Shown: positions 33,242 to 43,941 of the stretch, piece after piece
How positions within the stretch are numbered: the stretch's first letter is position 1
Layout of the letters: every line of letters begins with the position of its first letter
Origin: Erythrobacter sp. 3-20A1M
GTDB taxonomy: Bacteria > Pseudomonadota > Alphaproteobacteria > Sphingomonadales > Sphingomonadaceae
Reading direction: 5' to 3'
DNA length: 64,000 bases
NCBI RefSeq assembly: GCF_018636735.1
Contig: NZ_CP045200.1
Location: forward strand, 186,001 to 250,000
Made by a program: the position numbers and the translations under genes
Notes under the pieces: generated by a model
Told to the model about the DNA's origin: nothing
The model's input: only the letters and a program-made list of their open reading frames with translations
The model's database searches: none

Positions 33242-34624
33242 TCAGCTCGCGCTGACGCTCAGAAAATCGGGCTTGGGCCCGTTCCATTCGCCCGCAGGCA
33301 CGGAACCTTCATCGTCCCGGTCGTTCCTGCCGCCGCGGCTGGACCCGCGCCTAGTATCATTGCCCCTGTCGGAACGACGGGGTTTCGCAGCTTCGTCGCG
33401 AGGACGGTCTTCCCTTTCGGGGCGCTCGCGCTTCTCTCTCGTGGCGCGACGCGGTTTCGTAGCTTCGGCTTCCGAAGCATTGCCCTGCTCCTTCAGCTCG
33501 ACGCGGACGTCGTCCTTGCCGAACACGGGAATGGCGTTGCCGGTGAGCTTCTCGACATTCTCGATCGCCTCGGCATCCTCGGGCGTGACGAACGTAAACG
33601 CCCGCCCCTTGGCACCCGCGCGGCCCGTTCGACCGATCCGGTGAACGTAATCGTCGGGATGCCACGGCGTGTCGAAATTGAAGACGTGGCTCACGCCCTT
33701 CACGTCCAGGCCGCGGGCCGCGACGTCGCTGGCGACGAGGATGTTGACTTCCCCCGCCTTGAACCGGTCGAGTTCGCGGATACGGCTGGTCTGGTCCATG
33801 TCGCCGTGGATTTCCCCGCTGGCAAAACCGTGCTGCTGCAGGCTCTTGTTGAGCTCGCGCACCGTGGTCTTGCGGTTGGAGAACACGATCGCCGTATCGA
33901 CGTGGTCGTGGGCGAGCAGCCAGCGCAGCGTTTCGCGCTTCTGCCGCTGGCCGACCATCACCTTGAACGCGGTGATGTCCTTGTTGGTGGTCGCCGCGCG
34001 GCTGACCTCGATCCGTTTGGGATCGTCAAGGAACTTCTTCGCCAGCTTCTCGATCGGCGGCGGCATGGTGGCGGAAAACAGCATGGTCTGCCGCGTTTCG
34101 GGCAGCTTCGAACAGATGAACTCGATATCGGGGATGAACCCCATGTCGAGCATCCGGTCCGCCTCGTCGATCACCAGCAGCTCGCACCCGTTGAGGAGGA
34201 TCTTGCCCCGCTCGAACAGGTCCATCAGGCGGCCCGGCGTCGCGATCAGCACGTCGACGCCCTCGTCCAGTGCCTTCACCTGGTCGCCCATCTGCACGCC
34301 GCCGATCAGCAGCGCGAGCGTGAGGTCGTGATTGACGCCGTATTTTTCGAAGTTTTCCGCGACCTGCGCCGCCAGTTCGCGCGTCGGCGCCAGGATCAGG
34401 CTGCGCGGCATACGGGCGCGCCGCCGACCGTGATTGAGGATGTCGATCATCGGCAGCACGAAACTGGCGGTCTTGCCCGTCCCGGTCTGGGCGATGCCGA
34501 TGATGTCCTTCATCATCAGGACCGGCGGGATCGCCTGTTCCTGAATCGGCGTAGGCGTGTCGTATCCGGCGGCCTCGACCGCCTTCAGCAATTCATCAGA
34601 GAGGCCGAGATCGGCAAACTTCAT
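33242..34624 (-). CDS. DEAD-box RNA helicase with basic RGG-like tail
   Basis: ATP-dependent RNA helicase of the RhlE/DeaD group, acting in ribosome assembly or mRNA decay. The 460-aa protein has the Q motif PTPIQEQAIP, AQTGTGKT (45-52), PTRELAAQ, TPGRLMD, DEAD (153-156), SAT, ASDVAARGLDV and HRIGRTGRAG. The tail from about residue 380 is low complexity, rich in Arg/Glu/Asp with RGSSRGGRNDRDD, typical of RNA-binding extensions. It converges on the diguanylate cyclase with only 15 bp between stops. Confidence 0.94.
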   Translation of the reverse strand: MKFADLGLSDELLKAVEAAGYDTPTPIQEQAIPPVLMMKDIIGIAQTGTGKTASFVLPMIDILNHGRRRARMPRSLILAPTRELAAQVAENFEKYGVNHDLTLALLIGGVQMGDQVKALDEGVDVLIATPGRLMDLFERGKILLNGCELLVIDEADRMLDMGFIPDIEFICSKLPETRQTMLFSATMPPPIEKLAKKFLDDPKRIEVSRAATTNKDITAFKVMVGQRQKRETLRWLLAHDHVDTAIVFSNRKTTVRELNKSLQQHGFASGEIHGDMDQTSRIRELDRFKAGEVNILVASDVAARGLDVKGVSHVFNFDTPWHPDDYVHRIGRTGRAGAKGRAFTFVTPEDAEAIENVEKLTGNAIPVFGKDDVRVELKEQGNASEAEATKPRRATREKRERPEREDRPRDEAAKPRRSDRGNDTRRGSSRGGRNDRDDEGSVPAGEWNGPKPDFLSVSAS

Positions 34625-34729
34625 CCAAATGTCCGGAAAAATGCGGAACCGAACCCGGTTCCTCTTTCATATCCCGCGCCCATCGCCGCAAAGCCGCGAG
34701 TTGTCAAGGGAAGCGGTGCCCGCTCCCGG

Positions 34730-35296
34730 TCAATCGGAGACGGGGACCAGTCGCCCGAGATGCGCTATCTGGCAGCTCGCCCCGTTGCGGGACTGAAGCC
34801 GGTCGCGCCGGATGCACAGCTTGCCGTCCTTGTTCGGCTCCACATAGAATCCGGAATAGAAGTCGCGGGCGCTGCAAGACCCCTCGAGCCGGGCGGTGAA
34901 CATCGACCGGTCCCGGGTGTAGAGCAACAGCTGGTCCGCCCCGTTCACGCGCACACCGACCAGCGAAGCCATGGGAATGCAGCCGCTCGTCTTGCGCTCT
35001 TCCCATCGCGTGTTGCGCTGTCGCCGCTGAATTTCCGCGACGGCGCTTTGCATTTCCGGTGTTCGCGGAGAGATCCGGATGGTGATCCTCTGTTCGATAC
35101 GGACCTGGTGAGCGTCCGGGCGAAGGACAGCGGATAGAGGAAACCGATTGGCTGGCGGCGTCGGCTCGTCCGCCCGCGCTTCCGGCGATTTCGCAAAGCC
35201 CGGGGCGTCGGTTTCGTCCGTTTCCGCATGGCCGGAAAACGGCGCAGCGGGCAGGAGGAACACGAGGGGGGCGAGAAATGCGGCGAAAGTCGTCAT
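34730..35296 (-). CDS. Secreted hypothetical protein
   Basis: Not recognised. The 188 aa open with a signal-like N-terminus (TTFAAFLAPLVFLLPAAPFSGHAE), then a charged, probably flexible segment (about 25-60). The remainder is a mixed domain with three Cys (SGCIPM, GSCSARDF and KLCIRRDRLQ) plus one near the end (ASCQIAHLG), enough for two disulphides. It is transcribed toward the DEAD-box gene's leader and stands alone. Confidence 0.7.
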   Translation of the reverse strand: MTTFAAFLAPLVFLLPAAPFSGHAETDETDAPGFAKSPEARADEPTPPANRFPLSAVLRPDAHQVRIEQRITIRISPRTPEMQSAVAEIQRRQRNTRWEERKTSGCIPMASLVGVRVNGADQLLLYTRDRSMFTARLEGSCSARDFYSGFYVEPNKDGKLCIRRDRLQSRNGASCQIAHLGRLVPVSD

Positions 35297-35462
35297 TCTA
35301 ACCCGGTCCGTCCGTCTTGCTCGAAAGGTCTGTGCGCGGATAGTGCGTTGCCGATACCCCCACGGACCGGAACGACGCCATGATAGCGCCCGGATTTGAA
35401 TGGCGGCTTAATTGGCGCAAAGCGCTGGCGATGGCAGGGCAGCCTGTGGCATGGGAATTGAT

Positions 35463-36911
35463 ATGAGCGAAATCGAACAGTTTCTGCAACAGGCGTCCGA
35501 CCTCCTCGGGGCCAAGGGCTTCACCCGCGATGCGCAGGATATGGCGCCGTGGCTCACCGATTGGCGGGGACGGTTCAGTGGTAGCGCGCTCGCCCTCGCC
35601 TCCCCTGCAAATACGGCAGAGGTTGCCGAACTGGTGAAGCTGTGCGCGCGCCACGGCGTGCCCATCGTGCCCCAGGGCGGCAATAGCGGCATGTGCGGCG
35701 GCGCCACCCCCGACGATAGCGGGCACGCGATCCTGCTTTCCCTGCGACGCATGAACGCGATCCGCGACCTCGATACCGAATCCGGGCAGGTGGTCTGCGA
35801 AGCGGGCGTCATCCTGCAAACCCTGCACGAGCGGGTGGAGGCGGAGGGGCTGCGCTTCCCCCTCACTCTCGGCGGGAAAGGCTCTGCCACGGTGGGCGGC
35901 CTCATTTCCACCAATGCCGGTGGCACGCAGGTTCTGCGCCACGGTTCGATGCGCGCGCAGGTGCTGGGAATAGAGGCGGTGATGCCCGATGGTCAGGTGT
36001 TCTCCGCCCTCACCCCGCTCAAGAAGGACAATCGCGGCTTCGATCTGAAGCAGATGCTGATCGGGTCGGAAGGGACGCTGGGGATTGTCACGGCCGCCAC
36101 GCTGGCCCTGCAACCCGCGATCGCGGAGCGGCGGGTCATCTGGGCGGGCGTGTCGTCGCTGGAGGCGGCTCGCACCTTGCTCGTGCATTGCCAGCGCGCA
36201 TGCGGAGACGCGCTGGAGGGGTTCGAAGTCGTGTTGCAGGAAACGCTCGACGATGTCGTCGCACACCTATCGGATGCGCGCCCGCCGTTGGAGGACCGCC
36301 ATGCATGGCACGCACTGATCGAACTGGTCGCGACAGGGGCCGATGCGGATCGCCTCGGCGAACTGGCGGAAACCGTGCTGATGGATGCGCTGGAACACGA
36401 CCTGCTAGAAGACGCGGTGATCGCGGCGAACGAAAGCCAGGCCGAATATTTCTGGCTGCTGCGCGATTCGATCGCCCCGGCGGAGCGGGAGAAGGGGCCG
36501 GCGGTCCAGCACGATATCTCCGTGCCGGTAGACCGGATGCCCGCCTTCGTTACCGAAGCGGTCGCCAAGGTGGAAGCCGCCTGGCCGGGAACGCAGGCCA
36601 TCGCTTTCGGCCATCTGGGCGATGGCAACGTGCACTTCCACGTCATCGCCCCACCCGGCGTGGAGCCGATGGAATGGATGACCGGCGACGGGAAGGAGAT
36701 CAGTTCTCAGGTGTACGAACTGGTGACGCAATGGAGCGGGTCGCTCAGCGCCGAACACGGCATTGGCCAGCTCAAGCGCGAAGATTTCGCCCGGCTCGGC
36801 GACCCCGTCGCCCTGTCGATGCTGCGGCAGGTCAAGCAGGCGCTCGATCCGGCGGGCCTGATGAATCCGGGCAAACTGGTGCCGCTTGCACCGGCGCAAG
36901 CGAACTCCTAA
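35463..36911 (+). CDS. FAD-linked oxidoreductase, D-2-hydroxyglutarate/D-lactate dehydrogenase type
   Basis: Flavoprotein of the GlcD/D-2-HGDH group that oxidises a D-2-hydroxyacid, passing electrons to a quinone or flavoprotein. The 482-aa protein has the PCMH FAD domain with VPQGGNSGMCGGATPD, LTLGGKGSATVGGLISTNAGGTQVLRHG and GSEGTLGIVT. The C-terminal substrate domain has FGHLGDGNVHFHV (metal/substrate His), SAEHGIGQLKR and DPAGLMNPGKL. The substrate cannot be chosen from sequence. ATG 35463 is preferred; another in-frame ATG is 12 nt upstream. Confidence 0.88.
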   Translation: MSEIEQFLQQASDLLGAKGFTRDAQDMAPWLTDWRGRFSGSALALASPANTAEVAELVKLCARHGVPIVPQGGNSGMCGGATPDDSGHAILLSLRRMNAIRDLDTESGQVVCEAGVILQTLHERVEAEGLRFPLTLGGKGSATVGGLISTNAGGTQVLRHGSMRAQVLGIEAVMPDGQVFSALTPLKKDNRGFDLKQMLIGSEGTLGIVTAATLALQPAIAERRVIWAGVSSLEAARTLLVHCQRACGDALEGFEVVLQETLDDVVAHLSDARPPLEDRHAWHALIELVATGADADRLGELAETVLMDALEHDLLEDAVIAANESQAEYFWLLRDSIAPAEREKGPAVQHDISVPVDRMPAFVTEAVAKVEAAWPGTQAIAFGHLGDGNVHFHVIAPPGVEPMEWMTGDGKEISSQVYELVTQWSGSLSAEHGIGQLKREDFARLGDPVALSMLRQVKQALDPAGLMNPGKLVPLAPAQANS

Positions 36912-36986
36912 AGCCCTCCCGCCCTTCGACCGCGCCCCTCGGGGTTTTCGCGATCGATCCCGCTTCAGCTTTTTCGGAGATGACCG

Positions 36987-37781
36987 ATGGCCAGTGCGCC
37001 GCAGCCCAATCTGCCCCTGTTCTACAAAGATCTGATGCCGCTCAATTCGCGCGATCACGCGCAATACAAGACGCGGCAGACCGAGACTGCCTCGTGGCTG
37101 GTCGGGCAGCACGCAATCCCGCTGACCTCCGACGAGTTCGTGCCGGCCAGCCGCCATTTCCCGATCATCTTTTCGTCGGGCGATGCGCCTCTTCCGCTCG
37201 CTCTGATGGGTCTGAACGAAGGCGTGAATACCTTCGTCGACGATAGCGGAAAGGTGACCGAGCCGGTCTACATTCCGGCCTATATCCGCCGCTATCCCTT
37301 CATGCTCGCCCGGCTTCAGCCGGACAGCGAAGATCTGTCGCTGTGCTTCGATCCGACCTCCGACCTGGTGGGCGAAGATGCCGGTGGCGAGGCGGTGTTC
37401 GACGGCGAAGGCAAGCCGACCGAGGCGACCCAGGGCATTCTGGAATTCTGCCAGCAGTTCGAAGAGGCGGGGATGCGCACGCAGAACTTCATCGCTGCGC
37501 TCAAGGAAAACGACCTGCTGATCGATGGCGAAATCGGGATCGAGGAAGCCAGCAATCCCGGCAAGCCGTTCGTCTATCGCGGTTTTCAGGTGGTCGATCA
37601 GAACAAACTGCGCGAACTCGCGCCCGAGCGGCTGAAGGAATGGAACGAGAACGGCATTCTGCAGCTGATCTACGCCCATCTTTTCTCGGTCGATCTGATG
37701 CGCGTTATCTTCGCGCGGCAGGCGCAGCAGGGCAAGAAACCCGTCATGCCCGACGCGGCGACCGCCGAACTGCAGAATTGA
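36987..37781 (+). CDS. SapC family protein
   Basis: A 264-aa protein matching the SapC family, named after a gene linked to a surface-layer operon; the biochemical role is unknown. Recognisable features are PLFYKDLMPLNSRDHAQYK near the start, VPASRHFPIIFSSGDAPLPLALMGL, VYIPAYIRRYPFML and the C-terminal half around FVYRGFQVVDQNKLRELAPERL. No signal peptide or membrane segment is seen. A strong terminator follows 143 bp after the stop. Confidence 0.87.
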   Translation: MASAPQPNLPLFYKDLMPLNSRDHAQYKTRQTETASWLVGQHAIPLTSDEFVPASRHFPIIFSSGDAPLPLALMGLNEGVNTFVDDSGKVTEPVYIPAYIRRYPFMLARLQPDSEDLSLCFDPTSDLVGEDAGGEAVFDGEGKPTEATQGILEFCQQFEEAGMRTQNFIAALKENDLLIDGEIGIEEASNPGKPFVYRGFQVVDQNKLRELAPERLKEWNENGILQLIYAHLFSVDLMRVIFARQAQQGKKPVMPDAATAELQN

Positions 37782-37889
37782 CGCGATAAAGCGAAACCGA
37801 TTTGCGGTCGATGGGGACTTGATCCGCGACCCGCAATTCCCCACATATGGAGCAGCCCGGCAGCGCTCCCCTCATGGCTTGTCCGGGCC

Positions 37890-37908
37890 GGGTGCATTCG
37901 ATGCACCC
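37890..37908. repeat. GGGTGCAT/ATGCACCC hairpin
   Basis: A perfect 8-bp stem with a 3-nt loop (TCG), between sapC and its terminator. It resembles the next hairpin in sequence (both contain GTGCA), suggesting duplication or a composite 3' structure. Confidence 0.5.
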
Positions 37909-37924
37909 CCTCCCTGAACCTTGG

Positions 37925-37955
37925 CCACCCCGTGCATCGCACGGGGTGGTTTTTT
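37925..37955 (+). terminator. Intrinsic terminator after sapC
   Basis: CCACCCCGTGC and GCACGGGGTGG form an 11-bp stem around ATC, followed directly by six T. This is the most canonical rho-independent terminator in the window. Confidence 0.92.
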
Positions 37956-38002
37956 ATGTGCCATCTGAACGAGTGCATCGCACGGCAGCAGTCTTCTATG
38001 GG

Positions 38003-39061
38003 TTATTCGGCCGCCTCGGCACTGCGACCGCCGCTCTGCTGGCGATTGAGCTCGTCCGCCAGAGCGCGCACCATTCCGGCCAGCAGCCGCGCGGTCATGG
38101 GCATGCGAGCGCTCAATCCTTCCCCCCGCCGGTCGAGATAGAGGGTGCGGCACACCTCCACTTGCAACGCGTGGATGTCGAGCGAAGGTCGCCCGTGCCG
38201 ATCTAGGACGTAACCCCCCGCATAGGGGCGATTATGCGCGACGGGTCGATCCTTCCCGGAGAGATATCCGATCGCAGTGGCGCTGATCATCGGATCGCAG
38301 GATGCACCGAATCGATCGCCGAGCACGAACTCGGCCGTCACGTCCGACGGATGGCGGCGGCGCAGCGGCGGCATCGAATGCAGATCGACCAGCAGCGCCG
38401 CCCCCCACCGCGTCCGGATGTCGCGCAGGATCGTGGCGACCGCCGCGTGATAGGGTGCGTGTATGGCGGCGATCCGGTCGTCCAGTTCCGCGCTGCTCAG
38501 CCGGTCCCGCCAGATCTCCCCGATGCCGGAAATGCGCCGGGGCACGAGCCCCAGCCCGGTGCGCGCGCGGCGGTTGGCAAGCGAATGCTGCTTGCCCGCG
38601 GGCTTCTCCCCGCTCACCATCGTCCAGTCCATGTCGTCCGGCGCGCGGTTGAGGTCGAGCATCGCGCGCGGCGCGTTCGCCGCGATCAGCACCGCGCCCG
38701 TCTGGTTCGCGACCTCCTCGGCCAGCCGATCGACATAGCGATCCTCCAGCCGCAGCTTCGTGGCATCGGGCACCCGCATGCGCTCGCTCAACGCCTCGGG
38801 ATAGGCGCGCCCGCCATGGGGCGCGGCGATCAGGACCGGCAGCGCGGGGCGATCGGGCGACACCACGCGGAAAGCGGGCGTATCGAGGCCCGGAACCCTT
38901 CCGGTCTCGATCACGAATGCGATCGCCCGGTCCGCCGGAAAAGGATTGAGGTGCCGTCCATCTGCAGCAGGCTGTACCGCCGCGGGCCGGATGTCAAAAC
39001 AGGTTTTCGCGCGCCCCGGGACAGGATTTTTTAAGGGAGCGGTGCTATCGGCATCAGCCAT
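38003..39061 (-). CDS. N-formylglutamate amidohydrolase family protein
   Basis: Members hydrolyse N-formylglutamate (histidine degradation) or related amides with a metal-bound His/Glu set. The conserved parts are PVLIAAPHGGRAYPE, LRLEDRYVDRLAEE, LDLNRAPDD, the metal-binding LLVDLHSMPPL, NRPYAGGYV and ALQVEVCRTLYLD. No hut genes are nearby, so the substrate is open. The start is unsettled. ATG 39061 (352 aa) overlaps head-to-head with the CpdR-like gene; GTG 38914 (303 aa) fits the family's usual length better and would leave room for promoters. Confidence 0.82.
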   Translation of the reverse strand: MADADSTAPLKNPVPGRAKTCFDIRPAAVQPAADGRHLNPFPADRAIAFVIETGRVPGLDTPAFRVVSPDRPALPVLIAAPHGGRAYPEALSERMRVPDATKLRLEDRYVDRLAEEVANQTGAVLIAANAPRAMLDLNRAPDDMDWTMVSGEKPAGKQHSLANRRARTGLGLVPRRISGIGEIWRDRLSSAELDDRIAAIHAPYHAAVATILRDIRTRWGAALLVDLHSMPPLRRRHPSDVTAEFVLGDRFGASCDPMISATAIGYLSGKDRPVAHNRPYAGGYVLDRHGRPSLDIHALQVEVCRTLYLDRRGEGLSARMPMTARLLAGMVRALADELNRQQSGGRSAEAAE

Positions 39062-39452
39062 GAATGCTCCCCCCCTTCCCCGCCGAATCCTGCTCGCCGA
39101 AGATGACGAGGCCATGCGCACCTACCTGTCCCGCGCCCTGATCAAGGCCGGATACGAAGTCGAAAGCGTCGATCGCGGAACCGCCGCGATCCCGCTTCTG
39201 GAAGAGGGCGAGTTCGACCTGCTTTTGTCCGACATCGTAATGCCGGAAATGGACGGGATCGAACTGGCGCAGCGCTGCAACGAGGTCAGCCCCGGCACGA
39301 AGGTGATGTTCATCACCGGCTTCGCCGCCGTGACGCTGAAGGCGCAGGCCGACCAGCCGCGCGCCAAGATCCTGTCCAAGCCGTTTCACCTGCGCGATCT
39401 GGTGCTCGAGGTGGATCGCGTGTTCGAGACCGAGCGACAGGCCTCGCTTTAA
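39060..39452 (+). CDS. cpdR: CpdR-like single-domain response regulator
   Basis: A 130-aa receiver with no output domain. The phospho-acceptor is D58 (LLLSDIVMPEMDG), with the acidic pair in LLAEDDEAM, T86 and K107 (LSKPF). Length and the ending FHLRDLVLEVDRVFETE match CpdR, the ClpXP adaptor of Caulobacter that is inactivated by phosphorylation from CckA via ChpT. A cckA gene is present at 50-52.6 kb, supporting the call. The ATG lacks a good ribosome site; a GTG at 39042 just after AAGGGAG is the alternative. Confidence 0.82.
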   Translation: MNAPPLPRRILLAEDDEAMRTYLSRALIKAGYEVESVDRGTAAIPLLEEGEFDLLLSDIVMPEMDGIELAQRCNEVSPGTKVMFITGFAAVTLKAQADQPRAKILSKPFHLRDLVLEVDRVFETERQASL

Positions 39453-39526
39453 GGGTTGCGCGCCCATTCGGGCGTCGCTAAACGCCGCCTCCTTCGCGGG
39501 GCTGACCCGCGCAGGGCCGACGGTTC

Positions 39527-39601
39527 GGGCGTATAGCTCAGTGGTAGAGCACTGTGTTGACATCGCAGGGGTCGGAAGTTCAACTCTTCCTACGCCCACC
39601 A
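39527..39601 (+). tRNA. tRNA-Val (anticodon GAC)
   Basis: A 75-nt cloverleaf: acceptor GGGCGTA/TACGCCC, D-stem GCTC/GAGC, anticodon stem CTGTG/CGCAG (one G-U type mismatch) with loop TTGACAT (anticodon GAC), T-arm GGAAG-TTCAACT-CTTCC, and an encoded CCA end. Confidence 0.97.
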
Positions 39602-39613
39602 TCGGCAAGCAAG

Positions 39614-39646
39614 ACCCCGCCGGGCCCCGCGCCCCGCGGGGTTTTT
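39614..39646 (+). terminator. Terminator after tRNA-Val
   Basis: ACCCCGC and GCGGGGT pair around a 15-nt GC-rich loop and run into TTTTTC, 13 nt after the tRNA. Confidence 0.8.
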
Positions 39647-39746
39647 CTTTGCTTTCGTGCTGCGTGCCCCCTCGCCTTGCCCTCGCGCGCCGCTCTGCTA
39701 AAGCCCGCCCGCAAGAGACAACTTCAGACAAGCGGACAGGCGAAAC

Positions 39747-40967
39747 ATGGCAAAAATTCAGGTCAAGAACCCCATCGTCGAACTCGACGGCGACGAAATG
39801 ACGCGGATCATCTGGGAATGGATTCGCGAGCGGCTGATCCTCCCCTATCTCGACGTCGACCTGAAATATTACGACCTGTCGATCCAGAAGCGCGACGAGA
39901 CCGAGGACCAGATCACGGTCGATGCCGCGAACGCGATCAAGGAACACGGCGTCGGCGTGAAATGCGCCACCATCACCCCCGACGAAGCGCGGGTCGAAGA
40001 ATTCAGCCTCAAGAAGATGTGGGTCAGCCCCAACGGCACGATCCGCAACATCCTGGGCGGCGTGGTCTTCCGCGAGCCGATCGTGATCGACAACGTTCCG
40101 CGGCTCGTGCCCGGCTGGACCGATCCCATCGTGGTCGGCCGCCACGCCTTCGGCGACCAGTACCGGGCGAAGGACACGCTGATCCCCGGCAAGGGCAAGC
40201 TGCGCCTGGTCTTCGAAGGGGAGAACGGCGAGAACATCGACATCGACGTGTTCGAATTCCCGAGCTCGGGCGTCGCCATGGCGATGTACAACCTCGACGA
40301 TTCGATCCGCGACTTCGCCCGCGCCAGCATGAACTACGGGCTCGACCGCGGCTGGCCGGTCTACCTGTCGACCAAGAACACCATCCTCAAGAAGTACGAC
40401 GGTCGCTTCAAGGACCTGTTCCAGGAGGTGTTCGACAATGAATTCAAGGACAAGTTCGACAAGGCTGGCATCACCTACGAACACCGCCTGATCGACGACA
40501 TGGTCGCCTCCGCCCTCAAGTGGAACGGCAAGTTCGTCTGGGCCTGCAAGAACTACGACGGCGACGTGCAGTCCGACACCGTGGCGCAGGGGTTCGGCTC
40601 GCTCGGCCTGATGACTTCCGTTCTGATGACGCCCGACGGCAAGACGGTCGAGGCCGAGGCGGCGCACGGCACCGTCACCCGCCACTATCGCCAGCACGAG
40701 CAGGGCAAGGCGACCAGCACCAATCCGATCGCCAGCATCTTCGCCTGGACCCGCGGCCTGATGTATCGCGGCAAGTTCGACGACACCCCCGAAGTGGTGA
40801 AGTTCGCCGAAACGCTGGAGCGCGTGTGCGTCCAGACGGTGGAAAACGGCCAGATGACGAAGGATCTCGCGCTGCTCATCGGCCCCAACCAGGCATGGCT
40901 CACCACCGAGCAGTTCTTCGAGGCGATCGTGACCGGCCTCGAGAAGGAAATGGCCAACTGGAGCTGA
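39747..40967 (+). CDS. icd: NADP-dependent isocitrate dehydrogenase (homodimeric, eukaryotic-like type)
   Basis: Oxidative decarboxylation of isocitrate to 2-oxoglutarate in the TCA cycle. The 406-aa sequence starts [24 protein letters not shown] and has [24 protein letters not shown] for isocitrate binding. [43 protein letters not shown] and [10 protein letters not shown] (NADP specificity) follow. This is the IDH subfamily shared by alphaproteobacteria and eukaryotes, not the E. coli type. Monocistronic, with a terminator 26 bp after the stop. Confidence 0.97.
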   Translation: MAKIQVKNPIVELDGDEMTRIIWEWIRERLILPYLDVDLKYYDLSIQKRDETEDQITVDAANAIKEHGVGVKCATITPDEARVEEFSLKKMWVSPNGTIRNILGGVVFREPIVIDNVPRLVPGWTDPIVVGRHAFGDQYRAKDTLIPGKGKLRLVFEGENGENIDIDVFEFPSSGVAMAMYNLDDSIRDFARASMNYGLDRGWPVYLSTKNTILKKYDGRFKDLFQEVFDNEFKDKFDKAGITYEHRLIDDMVASALKWNGKFVWACKNYDGDVQSDTVAQGFGSLGLMTSVLMTPDGKTVEAEAAHGTVTRHYRQHEQGKATSTNPIASIFAWTRGLMYRGKFDDTPEVVKFAETLERVCVQTVENGQMTKDLALLIGPNQAWLTTEQFFEAIVTGLEKEMANWS

Positions 40968-40992
40968 GCCCGCCGCCATTTCGAGCAATTGC

Positions 40993-41026
40993 GAAGGCCG
41001 CCATTCCGAAAGGGACGGCGGCCTTC
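40993..41026. terminator. Terminator between icd and a convergent gene
   Basis: GAAGGCCGCC (40993-41002) and GGCGGCCTTC (41017-41026) form a 10-bp stem followed by GTCTTGTC. It lies between convergent icd and the TPR gene and may serve icd chiefly. Confidence 0.75.
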
Positions 41027-41040
41027 GTCTTGTCTGACGC

Positions 41041-41733
41041 TTAGTCGCGTGGGCGTTCGCGCGCGATGAACTCGAGCTCGTGCTGCGCCACGGCGTTGTC
41101 AGGGTCGTGATCGAGGCTCTTGCGATAGGCCGCCTCCGCCTCGTCCCAGCGCTTGAGGTCGATTAGCGCATACCCGATTCCGCGCTGCGCCACTGCGCTC
41201 CAGTGCTCTTTATCGATCTCGTCGGCCAGTAGCTCCAGCGCATCGATAACCTGTCGATACTGCGCGAGAGCCTCCTCAGGCCGGCCCGACTGTGCGAGCA
41301 CGTATCCGTATTCGGCGTGGTATTGAGGCCAGAAGGGCGCATACCTCGTAAGGCTACCCATCAACTCCATCGCTTGCGCGCGGCGGCCCAATTCCTCCAA
41401 CGCATAGGCGCGATAGAAGAGGAGGTTGCATGGTGCCGCGTTTCGCACAATCGTGCCCTGCCCATCGGGATCGGGGAGCGCGGCATACAGTACTGCTTCG
41501 ACGTCCGAATGCGCGCACAGGACCCTGCGACCCTCGCTGTCCTCCAGCGGAGGGCTATGCGCGATAGCCTCGTCCGCCAAGCGTAGCAGGTCGGCGAACC
41601 GCCGCTCACGTAGAGCGCCGCTCATCGCGTCCCAATCAGGCGAAAAAGTCTCGTCCTGCGCTGCTGCAGCCGCAGGCGTGACAGCCGTCGCGATCAGTAA
41701 AGCGGCAGCCAGCGCCCTCGATATGATACCCAT
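41041..41733 (-). CDS. Secreted tetratricopeptide-repeat protein
   Basis: A 230-aa exported protein with a signal peptide (GIISRALAAALLIATAVTPAAAAAQ). TPR-like helix pairs lie at about 105-135 (LLFYRAYALEELGRRAQAMELM), 140-165 (EYGYVLAQSGRPEEALAQYRQ) and 180-215 (GIGYALIDLKRWDEAEAAYRKSLDHDPDN). Likely a periplasmic protein-interaction module; no partner is suggested by the neighbours. It diverges from the GNAT-nitrilase gene. Confidence 0.82.
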   Translation of the reverse strand: MGIISRALAAALLIATAVTPAAAAAQDETFSPDWDAMSGALRERRFADLLRLADEAIAHSPPLEDSEGRRVLCAHSDVEAVLYAALPDPDGQGTIVRNAAPCNLLFYRAYALEELGRRAQAMELMGSLTRYAPFWPQYHAEYGYVLAQSGRPEEALAQYRQVIDALELLADEIDKEHWSAVAQRGIGYALIDLKRWDEAEAAYRKSLDHDPDNAVAQHELEFIARERPRD

Positions 41734-41872
41734 TTCAAATCCCCCTAAGAACCGCGCCAGAGCCTATCCAGCGCATCGGACTGGCGCAATTCCCTACGCG
41801 GCCCCGCGTGACTCGCAGGCCCCGCAGGGCTAGGGAGCGCCGAAAGCCAAACATCCACCGGAATTACCACAT

Positions 41873-43524
<1,652 letters not shown>

Positions 43525-43941
43525 CAGAAGGTCGCGCGCGACTTTCGCATTCGACGGGGGGCGCGGTGGAACGCGCGAAGCCAGCTTTCCTACCGGGGCG
43601 ACGGTGTGGCATTCCATGTACATGCCAGCTGCCAATTCGAACCGTGCCGATAACCGCTACCCACGCTCGGTGTATTGCGATCGCGTTGGCGATCAAGCAC
43701 CCTCGGCGGAAGGTCACACCCGGCTGCGCCTACCTATCCGTAATGCACTGACGCCGCTGCGCTTTTGTCTAAAGTCACACTTTTCAAACGGCGATTGTGC
43801 GTTCCATTGTCCTGTCCCCCATTCGGTTGGCGGTATCCGCCGCACGACGCGACGAGGCCATAGCGCGGATGCGCCTCCCGTTGGGGCGGGACGTCGGGGC
43901 CGCCGCGTGACATCCGCGTCGCTCGGAGATAGGCGGTAACG
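43525..43941. other. 417-bp non-coding region
   Basis: No protein gene with a ribosome site or recognisable family, no tRNA and no strong terminator. GC content dips near 43760-43810 (CTAAAGTCACACTTTTC), where a promoter for the antiporter could lie. GGAGATAGGCGG before 43942 is the antiporter's ribosome-binding region. Confidence 0.6.

Noticed and set aside
43798-43825. Possible third copy of the GTTCCATGTGTTCC block (GTTCCATTGTCCTG)
   Set aside because: Only about seven contiguous bases match and neither the hairpin nor the terminal repeats are present.
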